A DNA stretch of 64,000 nt from Comamonas sp. Y33R10-2. Lineage in GTDB: Bacteria > Pseudomonadota > Gammaproteobacteria > Burkholderiales > Burkholderiaceae_C. The notes beneath the pieces are model-generated. The model worked only from the letters and a program-made list of their open reading frames with translations, did no database searches and was not told where the DNA came from. The DNA is taken from positions 1,240,001 through 1,304,000 of the forward strand of contig NZ_CP079925.1 of assembly GCF_019355935.1 (NCBI RefSeq), written 5' to 3'. Shown piece by piece: positions 1 to 9,289 of the stretch; position 1 is the first letter of the stretch; each line of letters starts with the position of its first letter. The position numbers and the translations under genes were made by a program.

Positions 1-975
1 ACCCTGAATTGGGCCGAGCTGGCTCAGGCGGATGTGGTGATTGAAGCCGTGTTTGAAGACCTTGCCGTTAAGCAAAACGTCTTCAAGACCATTGATCAGC
101 ATGCCCGCGCAGGTGCTTTGCTTGCAACCAATACCTCGTACCTGGATCTGGACGACATTGCCCAAGCCACTTCACGCCCACAGGATGTGATTGGCCTGCA
201 CTTCTTTAGCCCCGCCAATGTGATGAAGCTGCTGGAAGTGGTGCGCTTGCAAGGCACGGCTATTGACGCCATTGCCACCGGCATGGCGCTGGGCAAGAAG
301 CTGGGCAAGCTGCCAGTGTTGTGCGGCAACGCGTTTGGCTTTATCGGTAACCGCATCTACAACGCTTACCGCAAGCAGGTTGAGTTCATGTTGGAAGACG
401 GTGCTTTGCCCGAACAGGTGGATGCCGCGCTGCAAAAGTTTGGCTTTGCGATGGGCCCGTTTGCCGTGGCCGACTTGTCTGGGCTGGACATTGCATGGCG
501 CATGCGCAAGTCGCAAGCGGCTACGCGGAACCCCAAGGAGCGCTATGTCTCCATCTTGGATCAGCTGTGCGAGCAGGGTCGCCTGGGTCGCAAGACCGGT
601 TCCGGCTACTACACCTATGTGGATGGCAAAAAATCGGCAGCAGTGGATGACAGCGTCAAGGCCGTGATCGAGCAAGCCACGCAGGCACGTGGTCTGACCC
701 GTCGCAGCCTGACGGATGTCGAAATCATGCGTCGCACGCTCATGGCGATGTGCAACGAGGCGGCATTGCTGCTGGCTGAGGGCGTGGCGCGCCAGCCTTC
801 CGACATTGATGTGGTGCTGGTGCAGGGGTACGGCTTCCCGCGTTGGGAGGGCGGGCCTTTGTTCTGGCTCAGCCAGTTCAGCGTGCAAGAACAGGCGCAA
901 ATGCAAACCGAGCTGGCCCAGCATGTAGGGCATGGCTTTGCCAAGGGCGATCTGGCCCTGCTGAAATTGCCCTAA
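1..975 (+). CDS. 3-hydroxyacyl-CoA dehydrogenase, 5'-truncated by the window edge
   Basis: The reading frame is open from base 1, so the true start lies outside the window; 324 residues are visible. The protein should oxidise (S)-3-hydroxyacyl-CoA to 3-oxoacyl-CoA with NAD in beta-oxidation. Seen: the end of the NAD-binding domain (VVIEAVFEDL, LATNTSYL), the catalytic-His motif HFFSPANVMKLLEVV, the linker GNRIYNAYR, and two C-terminal 3HCDH repeats. The second ends in GYGFPRWEGGPLFW, a pattern typical of the C-terminal repeat of FadB/FadJ-type multifunctional proteins. I therefore infer the missing 5' part encodes the rest of the Rossmann domain and possibly an enoyl-CoA hydratase domain. It lies 107 bp upstream of a thiolase on the same strand, so the two would act in sequence. 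Chain-length specificity cannot be read. Confidence 0.9.
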   Translation, partial: TLNWAELAQADVVIEAVFEDLAVKQNVFKTIDQHARAGALLATNTSYLDLDDIAQATSRPQDVIGLHFFSPANVMKLLEVVRLQGTAIDAIATGMALGKKLGKLPVLCGNAFGFIGNRIYNAYRKQVEFMLEDGALPEQVDAALQKFGFAMGPFAVADLSGLDIAWRMRKSQAATRNPKERYVSILDQLCEQGRLGRKTGSGYYTYVDGKKSAAVDDSVKAVIEQATQARGLTRRSLTDVEIMRRTLMAMCNEAALLLAEGVARQPSDIDVVLVQGYGFPRWEGGPLFWLSQFSVQEQAQMQTELAQHVGHGFAKGDLALLKLP

Positions 976-1082
976 AAATTTGCATTAAATATGGCTGTAG
1001 CGCTTACAGGTAAGGCGCTAACAGCTATCAATTTTTAAATTTGGCCATGCGCCATAAACACTGATATCTCTGGGAGACTTTT
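976..1082 (+). repeat. Intergenic imperfect hairpin repeat
   Basis: Between the dehydrogenase and the thiolase lies an imperfect inverted repeat: ATGGCTGTAGCGCTTAC (about 991-1007) faces AAGGCGCTAACAGCTAT (about 1012-1028), flanked by A/T runs. From memory, hairpins with AGCTGT...AGCGC arms are scattered between genes in Comamonadaceae. It may act as a terminator or mRNA stabiliser. A ribosome-binding site GGGAG precedes the thiolase ATG at 1083. Confidence 0.5.
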
Positions 1083-2294
1083 ATGAGCCACGCCGTCGAC
1101 GCTTTCATCTGTGATGCCATTCGCACCCCCTTTGGCCGCTACGGCGGCGCGCTGTCGAGCGTGCGTACAGATGATTTAGGTGCGCTGCCCATTAAGGCGC
1201 TGATGGAGCGCAATCCAGGCGTGGACTGGAAGGCTGTGGACGATGTGTTGTTTGGCTGCGCCAACCAGGCCGGCGAAGACAACCGCAACGTGGCCCGCAT
1301 GTCGGCCCTGCTGGCTGGTCTTCCACTGGATGTGCCTGGCGCCACCATCAATCGCCTGTGTGGCTCGGGTCTGGATGCTGTAGGTTCAGCCGCCCGCGCT
1401 ATCAAGTCTGGCGAAGCTCGTTTGATGATTGCTGGTGGCGTGGAATCCATGAGCCGCGCCCCCTTCGTCATGCCCAAGGCCGAATCCGCCTTCAGCCGTG
1501 TCAATGCGGTGTATGACACCACCATCGGCTGGCGCTTCGTTAACAAACTAATGAAGGCCCAGTACGGTGTGGACTCCATGCCCGAAACGGCCGAGAACGT
1601 GGCTGACGACTTCAGGATCGAACGCGCGGCGCAAGACCGCATGGCACTGGCTTCGCAACAAAAGGCGGCAGCCGCCATCGCTGCAGGCTATCTGGCCAAG
1701 GAAATCGTCAACGTCTCCATTGCTCAGAAGAAGGGTGAGGCCATCATCGTGTCGCAAGACGAACACCCCCGCGCCACCACGCTGGAAGCGCTTGCCAAGC
1801 TCAAAGGCGTGGTGCGCCCTGACGGCACCGTGACCGCAGGCAATGCCTCCGGCGTGAACGACGGCGCTTGCGCCCTGCTGCTGGCCAATGGCGAAGCAGC
1901 CAAACAGTACAACCTGGTGCCCCGTGCCCGCGTGGTGGGCATGGCCACCGCCGGTGTCGCCCCCCGCATCATGGGCTTTGGCCCCGCACCCGCCGTGCGC
2001 AAGGTGCTGGCCCAGACCGGCCTGACATTGGCGGACATGGATGTGATTGAGCTGAACGAAGCTTTTGCCGCCCAAGGCCTGGCCGTTCTGCGTGACCTGG
2101 ACATTGCCGACGACGATAAGCGCGTGAACCAATGGGGCGGCGCCATCGCCCTGGGCCACCCCCTGGGTGCCTCGGGTGCCCGCCTGGCCACTACCGCTGT
2201 GAACCAGTTGCACACACTGGGCGGTCGCTACGCGCTGTGTACCATGTGCATTGGCGTGGGCCAAGGCATTGCCGTGATCCTCGAAAAGGTCTGA
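1083..2294 (+). CDS. pcaF: Acetyl-CoA C-acyltransferase, 3-oxoadipyl-CoA thiolase type
   Basis: A 403-residue thiolase with the normal family length. It cleaves a 3-oxoacyl-CoA with free CoA to release acetyl-CoA. The nucleophile is Cys93 in NRLCGSGLD; the C-terminal GGAIALGHPLGASGAR block carries the catalytic His, and CTMCIGVGQG carries the second active Cys. Segments such as FGCANQAGEDNRNVARM, DTTIGWRFVN and YGVDSMPETAENVADD match what I recall of the PcaF/PaaJ subgroup, which cleaves 3-oxoadipyl-CoA in the beta-ketoadipate and phenylacetate pathways. The neighbour upstream is a 3-hydroxyacyl-CoA dehydrogenase rather than other pca or paa genes. The protein could therefore serve another dicarboxyl-CoA or general beta-oxidation route. 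A GGGAG ribosome-binding site precedes the ATG. Confidence 0.88.
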   Translation: MSHAVDAFICDAIRTPFGRYGGALSSVRTDDLGALPIKALMERNPGVDWKAVDDVLFGCANQAGEDNRNVARMSALLAGLPLDVPGATINRLCGSGLDAVGSAARAIKSGEARLMIAGGVESMSRAPFVMPKAESAFSRVNAVYDTTIGWRFVNKLMKAQYGVDSMPETAENVADDFRIERAAQDRMALASQQKAAAAIAAGYLAKEIVNVSIAQKKGEAIIVSQDEHPRATTLEALAKLKGVVRPDGTVTAGNASGVNDGACALLLANGEAAKQYNLVPRARVVGMATAGVAPRIMGFGPAPAVRKVLAQTGLTLADMDVIELNEAFAAQGLAVLRDLDIADDDKRVNQWGGAIALGHPLGASGARLATTAVNQLHTLGGRYALCTMCIGVGQGIAVILEKV

Positions 2295-2411
2295 GACGCT
2301 TTTTATGAGACGGGCTGAGCCACTTTTGCGAGGCTTACGCAGTTGTCAACGACAGCGCAGCACGGCTAGCTTTTTGTGCCCGCGCTGTACGATTGTTTGG
2401 AGTCATCGTCC

Positions 2412-3341
2412 ATGACCGTATCCCCGGGTTTTCAAAGAAGTATTCAGGCAATACGCGCCGTCCATGATTATGGCTGGACCTATCCATCTAACTACCTGGA
2501 CATTTATTTTGAAAAGGTCAGCGCACAGGAAAACATCTCATGGATGGAAGTAGGCGCACATGCGCTTAGTAGCCAGGGGCGTATCGGCATGGCTGCGCTG
2601 GGCGTATTTTCGGATGTGGGGCTATCTAATGCGGCGCGTGCCACGTTGGGGCAGCAGGCCAGTTTGGCCACAATCAGCTTGCACTTGTCGATCAAAAAGC
2701 TTCCCGGTGCGGGAAAGATCAAGGCCGTTGCAAGAATGGCCAATACCATCGATGACGCAGAAATTGGCGCGGTGCGCACCGAAGTGGAGATTTATTGCGA
2801 AGCAGGCGAGCAGTTGGCCTCGGGCAGCGCATTGATGGGCATGGCACCTTTCAAAAATGCATTGAATGTGCGAGCACTGCCGCATGCTCCCAAGGTGTTT
2901 TCCGACTTGGCGCAGTGTGTGCCGAACAGTGACTCACCCGATTATGCGGTGTACCAAGCGGCACAGAAGGCCGATGCGCTAGGCCAGAGCGAGACCTTTT
3001 TGGATCATTTTTGGGGGGCGGAGAAAGTCAGTCTTAACTCAGGCAGCGCGGTATTTCGCTTCTACAAAGGGGCGCAACTGTCCAATCGCTCTGGCAATGT
3101 GCATGGCGGCATTTTGTACGGTTTGGCTGCCCAGGCGGCCAGAGCCGTCGCGCCGGAGGGCTGGATGGTGGCAGACAGCTCGGTGCAGTACCTGAATGCG
3201 GCGTCAGAGCCGTGCTTCGATACGACAGCCCAAGTGCTGCGACAAGGTCGCAACACGGTAGTGGTGGAGTGCAAAATTATTTCCAACACGGGAAAGAAAA
3301 TTATCCACTCTCAATGGACTTTTTTAAAAAATAGGTTGTAG
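2412..3341 (+). CDS. Double-hotdog acyl-CoA thioesterase-like protein
   Basis: About 309 residues from the ATG at 2412, which has TTTGGAG about nine bases upstream. A GTG at 2376 would add 12 residues but has no clear ribosome-binding site. Two hotdog-like halves are suggested. The second is clearest: SGNVHGGILYGLAAQAAR (helix following a GNVHGG loop) and then VLRQGRNTVVVECKIISNTGK, the usual PaaI/acyl-CoA thioesterase pattern of strands around a charged turn. The predicted role is hydrolysis of acyl-CoA thioesters. No signal peptide is seen. It lies about 115 bp after the thiolase on the same strand, so a housekeeping role in CoA release during acid degradation is inferred. Substrate is unknown. 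Confidence 0.6.
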   Translation: MTVSPGFQRSIQAIRAVHDYGWTYPSNYLDIYFEKVSAQENISWMEVGAHALSSQGRIGMAALGVFSDVGLSNAARATLGQQASLATISLHLSIKKLPGAGKIKAVARMANTIDDAEIGAVRTEVEIYCEAGEQLASGSALMGMAPFKNALNVRALPHAPKVFSDLAQCVPNSDSPDYAVYQAAQKADALGQSETFLDHFWGAEKVSLNSGSAVFRFYKGAQLSNRSGNVHGGILYGLAAQAARAVAPEGWMVADSSVQYLNAASEPCFDTTAQVLRQGRNTVVVECKIISNTGKKIIHSQWTFLKNRL

Positions 3342-3360
3342 GTGTTTAGTCCCACAGGGC

Positions 3361-3600
3361 GTTGTTGCACAGAAGTGGCCCCGGTTTTTTGAACAAGTAT
3401 CTAAGCGTGGACTGCCCCCGCTGCAATAGACAAATCCCAGCCTCACGCCCGGGCGCTCTCAAACGCCTCGGGACTAATATCGCCCAGATGACTGTGGCGA
3501 CGTTATTGGTTGTAGAACACTTCAATGTAGTCAAACACATCGGCCCGAGCCATGTTCCGGGCATCAAGATGTTCTGAGGCGAATTGCTGACGATTTTTGG
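3361..3600 (-). mobile_element. Degenerate IS3-family transposase 3' end with IS termini
   Basis: Read on the - strand, about 3408-3572 gives the broken C-terminus of an IS3-type integrase (FDYIEVFYNQ, then RRHSHLGDISPEAFE) with stops and frame changes. Its outer terminus reads TGGACTGCCCCC at 3408. Outside it, 3369-3407 resembles the end of another IS, because GGTTTTTTGAACAAGTA recurs at about 16838. TTGTTGCACA at 3363 resembles an IS5-type end. The rest up to 3836 holds no gene except the AT-rich promoter region of hsdR. Confidence 0.7.
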
Positions 3601-3836
3601 CCGTCAGATATTCAATCAGCCTCAAGCTGAACCGGGAGGCCGCTTCGGTGAATGAGGTAAATCACATCGCCACAACTTTGCCGTAGAGAGAAATACAGGT
3701 GGGGACCTGCGCCATATGGTGGCTATGTTGCAGCCCGAACAGCCTAGTTAATCGCAGATCCAGTCGGGAATAATTATAAATATTGCAACGTGTAGTTACA
3801 TAATGTGCAATATACTAATATCAACAGAGGCAGCGG

Positions 3837-4256
3837 GTGAGTAATTTCGATTTTTTGGGCATCTATTCCAAATCATTGGCTGCGCTGGGACTGGCTGCCG
3901 AAAAAATCTTTCCCCACGATCCACCCAGCTGCGTTGCCAAGCTTCGGTTGCTGGCGGAGGCCATTGCCAAAGATGTGGCCAGCCGCATGGGTTTGCCGTC
4001 GCAGTCCACACAGGTCGATCTCATTCGCGCCATTGATAAAAAGCTTGGACTGGACCCTCAGTTGCGCCAGGTGTTTCACCTGCTGCGCATGCGCGGTAAT
4101 GATGCGGTGCATGAGGTCGGGGCAGTTATCGGCTATCGGGAAGCACTCGAATCTCTCAAAGTTGCCCGTGAAGTCGCACTCTGGTTTCACCGCACTTTTG
4201 GCAGCGATGCCCATTACAAGCCCGGACCGTTTCAGCTGCCGGATGATCCCAGCTAG
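3837..4256 (+). CDS. DUF4145-like N-terminal part of HsdR, cut off by an in-frame TAG
   Basis: 139 residues from a GTG start with GAGGCAG upstream. The sequence resembles the small helical DUF4145 domain found at the N-terminus of some type I restriction R subunits (LRLLAEAIAKDVASRMG, then FHLLRMRGNDAVHEVG). The reading frame stops at TAG 4254-4256 and resumes at once in the same frame as the HsdR ORF (KLYDLQKQMEALHARL...). The two are therefore one ancestral gene interrupted by a single amber codon, most simply CAG or GAG to TAG. It could act as a separate domain protein, be part of a readthrough product, or be a dead fragment. The sequence cannot say which, and a sequencing error is also possible. 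Confidence 0.65.
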   Translation: MSNFDFLGIYSKSLAALGLAAEKIFPHDPPSCVAKLRLLAEAIAKDVASRMGLPSQSTQVDLIRAIDKKLGLDPQLRQVFHLLRMRGNDAVHEVGAVIGYREALESLKVAREVALWFHRTFGSDAHYKPGPFQLPDDPS

Positions 4257-4280
4257 AAACTCTATGACCTGCAAAAGCAG

Positions 4281-7247
4281 ATGGAAGCGCTGCATGCCCG
4301 TCTGAGCAGCGCACAAGCCCTGAGCTCGGACCAGGAGGCCATGCAGCAGTTGCTGCAGCAACAGGCTGACCAAGAAAAAGCACTGGCAGTGCAAGCCCTG
4401 CAAGAGCGCGATATCTATGAGCAATTGGCCACGGAGGCTAGCGCTACTATCGAAAAGCTCAAGGCCGAGCTGGCTTCTGCGGAGGCCGTTGAGCAAACGC
4501 CCACCGCAGAAGCCGTGCGCAGCTGGAGCAGCCGCTCCCGCAAGGCCGCCAGTCTGGTGCAGATGGATGAAGCGGCTACCCGGCTCATCATTGATCAGAT
4601 GCTGCGTGATGCGGGCTGGAAGGCAGACACCGTGGCTCTGACCCATGCCAAGGGCGCACGCCCTGCACGGGGCCGAAATATGGCCATTGCCGAGTGGCCG
4701 ATGAAGGCTCAGCAAAGTGCAGACTATGTCCTGTTCGCGGGTCTCACGCCTGTGGGTGTGGTGGAGGCCAAGCGTATTAACCAGAACGTCGCAGGAAAAA
4801 TCGGCCAGGCTGAACGCTATGCGCGCGGTTTTCTGCTTGCAGATGACTGCGAGGCGGCTTGGAAGAATGAACAGCCACCTCAGCCTTGGCAAGACGGGCA
4901 GGGCGGCCTGTTCCAGATACCGTTTGCCTACTCCTGCAACGCCCGCCCCTATGTCAAGCAGCATGAGCAATCCAGCGGCACTTGGTTTCGTGACCTGCGC
5001 CACACGGCCAATCTGGCCAGATCATTGCCGGGCTTTCACTCGCCTGAAGGCTTGCTCGATATCCTTAGACGCGATATTGCCAAGGCGCAAGAGAAGCTGG
5101 AGACCGAAGCTGCCGCCTATTTGGGCTTGCGCAGCTACCAGCTCAACGCCATCAGCGCGGTGGAGCAAAGTCTGGCCCATGGCCAGCGCAGCAGCCTGCT
5201 GGCCATGTCCACCGGCACCGGCAAAACCCGCACCATCATTGGCCTAATCTACCGGCTGCTCAAGGCCGAGCGCTTCAAGCGCATTCTGTTTCTGGTGGAG
5301 CGCACTGCGCTGGGCGATCAAGCGCTGGAAGCCTTTGACGAAATGCTGCTTGAGCAGAACATGCCCTTGTCCAAGCTCTACAACATTGCAGAGCTGGGCG
5401 ACATGGCTGCCGAGGCTGAAGACCGCGTACAGGTAGCCACCGTGCAGGCCATGGTCAAACGCATATTTGGCAGCGACAACCCGCCGCCTGTGGACATGTT
5501 TGACTGCGTCATTGTTGATGAAGCCCACCGCGGCTACACGCTTGATCAAGACATGACTGAAGGTGAGCAAGAGTTACGTGACCCAGCGCAGTACATCTCC
5601 ACCTACCGCCGTGTGCTGGACTACTTTGACGCCTTCAAAGTAGGGCTCACCGCCACGCCCGCCAAGCACACCAGCGACATCTTTGGCCACCCCATCTACA
5701 CCTACAGCTACCGCGAAGCTGTGGCAGATGACTGGCTGATTGACCACGAACCCCCCATTCGCTACACCACGCTACTGACCGAAAATGGCATTCACTTTGA
5801 CAAGGGTGATGCCGTTGAAAGCATTCACCTGCAAACAGGAGAAATCGACACAGCAGAGCTGGAGGATGAGCTGCACTTTGACGTGGCCAGCTTCAACAAA
5901 GGCGTGCTCAACGATAACTTCAACCGCGTCATCTGCAACCAGCTCGCGCAGGAGCTTGATCCGTTCAGTGACGAGAAGACCATGATCTTCTGCGCCACCG
6001 ATACCCATGCCGACACGGTGGTGCGCATGCTGGGCGAGGCCTTCAAAGAACTGCATGGCGATGCCTACAACCAAGCCACCGTCACCAAAATCACGGGCAA
6101 GACCGACAAAGTCAGCCAGATGATTCGTAACTACAAAAACGAGGCCTATCCCAAGGTCGCGGTCACGGTGGATTTGCTCACCACCGGCATTGATGTGCCG
6201 CGCATCTGCAATCTCGTCTTCATGCGCCGCGTGCGCTCGCGCATCTTGTACGAGCAGATGATTGGCCGCGCCACGCGCCGCTGCGATGACATTGGCAAAA
6301 CCGTCTTTCGCATCTACGACCCCGTGGATTTGTATGCCACGCTGCAAGACGTCAACACCATGCAGCCGTTGGTCAAAGATCCCAGCGTCACCATTGACCA
6401 ACTGTTCGAGGAGCTGCACAACCCGGCTTCCTACACCGCCCCTGGCAGTACGCCCGAGCGCAAACATGCCGACGACGTGCTCGACCAGCTCAACCAAAAA
6501 CTCATGCGCGTGCTGCGCAAGGCCACGCATAAAGCTGAGAAAAAACCCGTCCTCAAAGAGCGCCTGCAGCAGCTGGAGCAAAGCTGGGGCGTGCCCCCTG
6601 CGCAGCTGCACAAGCACCTGCATGAAGTGGCTCAAAAGCAAGGCACACAGGCCGCCGCCAACTTTCTGCGCGACAACACCCGTTTGCTCCAGCAACTGGG
6701 CGAGGTGCAAGAACTCATGGGCACGGCCTACCGTCCTGTACTGTCTGACCATCACGACGAGCTTGTAGCCCGCGAGCAAAGCTGGGGCAGTTATGCCAAG
6801 CCTGAAGACTATCTGGACGGCTTTGCCCGCTTCATCAAAGAGCAGCTCAACCAGTCGGTGGCGCTGTCCGTAGTGGTCAACCGCCCCAAAGACCTCACAC
6901 GCGAACAGTTGCGTGAAGTGCGCCTGCTGCTTGACGGCGCAGGCTTTTCAGAAGCTGCCCTCAAAGCCGCATGGCGCAACCAGAGCAATCAGGACATTGC
7001 CGCCGGCATCGTCGCTCACATTCGCAAAGCAGCGCTAGGCGAGGCTTTGCTGCCTTTTGAAGACCGCGTCAACCATGGCATGCAGCGCATTTACAGTCTG
7101 CGTAGCTGGACCACGGCGCAGCGCAGTTGGCTGGACCGCATTGCCAAACAGCTCAAGCACGAGACCGTGGTGGACAGTCGCTTTCTCAACGAAGCCTTCC
7201 GCCAGCAAGGCTGGCACCAAGCAGGTGGACAAGGTGCTAGGCGGTGA
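4281..7247 (+). CDS. hsdR: Type I restriction enzyme R subunit (EcoEI-like)
   Basis: 988 residues from the first in-frame ATG after the amber codon; no good ribosome-binding site precedes it. Order of parts: a coiled-coil-like Gln/Ala/Glu-rich segment (1-70), an HsdR N-terminal nuclease of the PD-(D/E)xK type (Asp148, then Glu162-Ala-Lys164 in VVEAK), then a superfamily 2 translocase with TGTGKT 311-316, DEAH 413-416, GLTATP 455-460 and the late motif QMIGRATRR. An EcoEI-type C-terminal helical region closes it. As the R subunit it would bind HsdM2S, translocate DNA and cut unmodified DNA. The domains downstream of the stop look intact, so restriction may survive if this ORF is translated from its own start. 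The mate subunits follow after two inserted genes. Confidence 0.92.
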   Translation: MEALHARLSSAQALSSDQEAMQQLLQQQADQEKALAVQALQERDIYEQLATEASATIEKLKAELASAEAVEQTPTAEAVRSWSSRSRKAASLVQMDEAATRLIIDQMLRDAGWKADTVALTHAKGARPARGRNMAIAEWPMKAQQSADYVLFAGLTPVGVVEAKRINQNVAGKIGQAERYARGFLLADDCEAAWKNEQPPQPWQDGQGGLFQIPFAYSCNARPYVKQHEQSSGTWFRDLRHTANLARSLPGFHSPEGLLDILRRDIAKAQEKLETEAAAYLGLRSYQLNAISAVEQSLAHGQRSSLLAMSTGTGKTRTIIGLIYRLLKAERFKRILFLVERTALGDQALEAFDEMLLEQNMPLSKLYNIAELGDMAAEAEDRVQVATVQAMVKRIFGSDNPPPVDMFDCVIVDEAHRGYTLDQDMTEGEQELRDPAQYISTYRRVLDYFDAFKVGLTATPAKHTSDIFGHPIYTYSYREAVADDWLIDHEPPIRYTTLLTENGIHFDKGDAVESIHLQTGEIDTAELEDELHFDVASFNKGVLNDNFNRVICNQLAQELDPFSDEKTMIFCATDTHADTVVRMLGEAFKELHGDAYNQATVTKITGKTDKVSQMIRNYKNEAYPKVAVTVDLLTTGIDVPRICNLVFMRRVRSRILYEQMIGRATRRCDDIGKTVFRIYDPVDLYATLQDVNTMQPLVKDPSVTIDQLFEELHNPASYTAPGSTPERKHADDVLDQLNQKLMRVLRKATHKAEKKPVLKERLQQLEQSWGVPPAQLHKHLHEVAQKQGTQAAANFLRDNTRLLQQLGEVQELMGTAYRPVLSDHHDELVAREQSWGSYAKPEDYLDGFARFIKEQLNQSVALSVVVNRPKDLTREQLREVRLLLDGAGFSEAALKAAWRNQSNQDIAAGIVAHIRKAALGEALLPFEDRVNHGMQRIYSLRSWTTAQRSWLDRIAKQLKHETVVDSRFLNEAFRQQGWHQAGGQGARR

Positions 7248-7379
7248 GCTGGAAACCGTTGTTACTCAATTGGCTGAAGCGCTATGGCAAAGAGCCGCAT
7301 AAGGCGGTCACTTGTGTTGAGAGAAGAAGCTGCACTATTGCAATCGTATTTTTGTACAGAGACCTGATCTAGAAAAGCC

Positions 7380-9245
7380 ATGGATATCAAAGCCCAAGTA
7401 CACAAAGTTGAAAAGCTCAATGAGTATTTTTTTATGGTGCCGGATTACCAGCGTGAATACGTCTGGCGTGTAGACCATGAGGTTCAGCAGTTTTTAGAAG
7501 ACGTCTCTGCTGAATTTGATCCCGGATCAAAGCAGCAAAGTAACTACTTTATTGGCTCTGTCATTGTGGTGAAAAAAGGCAGCCAGTACGAGGTCATTGA
7601 TGGCCAGCAGCGCCTTACAACTATCACCCTAGCGATGTGTGCCATGCGCGACTTATATCGGCCGCACCAACCAACGCTGACAGCGCGGCAAGAGCAATAC
7701 TTCAAGAAAGTCGGTGAGTGGTTATCAACGTTCGATGCTGAAGCGGATGAGATGCGGCCCCGTCTCAGCCTGCAGTACGAGGAAAGCAAAGACTTCTTGG
7801 GCAATCTGATTCAGGCGGGTGATGTCCCCTCTCCGGACGACAGTGCCTCCATTCTCAAGATGCGCTCTGCTTACTTGAGCATCAAAAACTGGCTTGATGG
7901 GCAGTATCTGAAGGTCGGAGTTGAAGATTTCACCAACTTTGTACGCTACTTTTTGGCGAACATTGAGTTGGTCGTCATTGAGTCGGAAAGCATCAGTAGT
8001 GCGCTGAAGATTTTTGAAACCATCAACCAGCGCGGCGCAGGCCTGAACGCGATGGACTTGTTCAAGAATCTGCTGTTTCGCAGTGCAGATCAAAACAAGT
8101 TTGTACAGATCAAGGAAAAGTGGCGAAGCATGAGCGCCCACCTTACTCAGGCAGGAGAAGGCGACAAGCCATTGCGCTTTTTGCGCTACTTGTTCATGGC
8201 ACGCTTTCACGCGGGCATCCTGCGTGAAGATGAACTCTATGCATGGATTGTGTCTCCCAAGGGGAAAATCGCACTCGGTTATGAAGATCACCCAGTCGCC
8301 TTAGCTAGCAAGCTGGAGAAAGCCGCCAAGCGCTACGCAGACTTGGTAGTCGCCACTAAATTGGAGGACGATGGAGGGGACTATCCCGCTGTAACGCGTA
8401 TTGGCTTTATCAACAAAGTCGGTTCGCGTCTGCATCTGATCTTGCTGCTCGCTCTGGATGAAAATGCGGCAACTGACAGTCTTGAATATCTGGCCACACA
8501 CATTGAAAGTTATTTCTTCTTTAGCAATGTGATTGGGATACGCACCAACATCAATGAACCCTTGTTTAGTCAATGGGCTGCACAGCTTCGCGGTCTCAAG
8601 GAGGTTGTGGATATTGAACAAGTGCTTGAGAAAACCATGTTTGCTTATCTGCGCCTGAAACTGACGGATTTCAAGCAAAAGTTTCTGGCTAGCAAGATCA
8701 ATGATTTCAACCCGCTGTACCGAACACGCTATGTGCTAGGGCGCATGGAAAACACGCTGCTGGGTGCTGCGGGTATGCCTCTTAAGGGGCTTCAATTCAT
8801 TAACGGCCTGCAAATCGAGCACATTCTTCCCCAGACGCCAGATGCAGACGGCATCCCTGAGTCATTGGCCAGCGATCCGGAGAGCTACCAAGCCTTGGTG
8901 GGGTTGCTGGGTAATGGGACTTTGCTTGAAAGCACGATCAATCAGGCTGTCAATAAATGCAATGACCTGCACGGCAACTGGTTCGAGCGCAAGCAGGGCG
9001 AATATGTCAAATCCAGCTTGCTGGGCACGCAATTGCTGGATGCAGCTTTCACTATTGGTGTGAACACAGGTGTCAACCGTGTCAAGAACGCGCTGGGCTA
9101 TCACTTCTTGACGTGGGACGGAGATGCCATTGGACGGCGCCAGCAGTTGCTACTGGAGTTGGCATTGCAAACCTGGACATTCAGCTCCAAGCGTCTGGAT
9201 ACAGTCACCATATCCGCGGCAGCTGAGCCTGCCTTGGGCGCGTAG
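7380..9245 (+). CDS. DUF262/DUF1524 protein (GmrSD-like)
   Basis: 621 residues. The N-terminal DUF262 (ParB/Srx-like NTP-binding fold) shows VPDYQREYVW (20-29) and the hallmark IDGQQRLT (73-80). The C-terminus shows an HNH-type DUF1524 signature, IEHILPQ at about residue 478 followed by a conserved LGNGTLLEST. This two-domain layout is that of GmrS-GmrD fusions, nucleotide-dependent nucleases that cut DNA with modified cytosines, and of many defence-island proteins. It sits between hsdR and hsdM on the same strand, so it is probably an accessory of this restriction locus. A partner role with the type I enzyme, or independent type IV restriction of modified phage DNA, are both inference. Codon use matches its neighbours. 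Confidence 0.8.
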   Translation: MDIKAQVHKVEKLNEYFFMVPDYQREYVWRVDHEVQQFLEDVSAEFDPGSKQQSNYFIGSVIVVKKGSQYEVIDGQQRLTTITLAMCAMRDLYRPHQPTLTARQEQYFKKVGEWLSTFDAEADEMRPRLSLQYEESKDFLGNLIQAGDVPSPDDSASILKMRSAYLSIKNWLDGQYLKVGVEDFTNFVRYFLANIELVVIESESISSALKIFETINQRGAGLNAMDLFKNLLFRSADQNKFVQIKEKWRSMSAHLTQAGEGDKPLRFLRYLFMARFHAGILREDELYAWIVSPKGKIALGYEDHPVALASKLEKAAKRYADLVVATKLEDDGGDYPAVTRIGFINKVGSRLHLILLLALDENAATDSLEYLATHIESYFFFSNVIGIRTNINEPLFSQWAAQLRGLKEVVDIEQVLEKTMFAYLRLKLTDFKQKFLASKINDFNPLYRTRYVLGRMENTLLGAAGMPLKGLQFINGLQIEHILPQTPDADGIPESLASDPESYQALVGLLGNGTLLESTINQAVNKCNDLHGNWFERKQGEYVKSSLLGTQLLDAAFTIGVNTGVNRVKNALGYHFLTWDGDAIGRRQQLLLELALQTWTFSSKRLDTVTISAAAEPALGA

Positions 9246-9289
9246 TTAGGGGCGAAACGCCAACATTTCTGAGTTAGAGAAAGAGCGCC

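Noticed and set aside
172..933. Long - strand ORF opposite the dehydrogenase
   Set aside because: It mirrors a well-supported gene in GC-rich DNA and its translation is His/Gln/Arg-rich with no family features.
1548..2264. 238-residue - strand ORF opposite the thiolase
   Set aside because: Shadow of the thiolase; low-complexity His/Gly-rich product.
3873..5003. 376-residue - strand ORF across the hsdR amber codon
   Set aside because: It is antisense to two segments that together read as one HsdR protein with clear motifs.
5772..6779. 335-residue - strand ORF opposite hsdR
   Set aside because: Antisense shadow without recognisable motifs.
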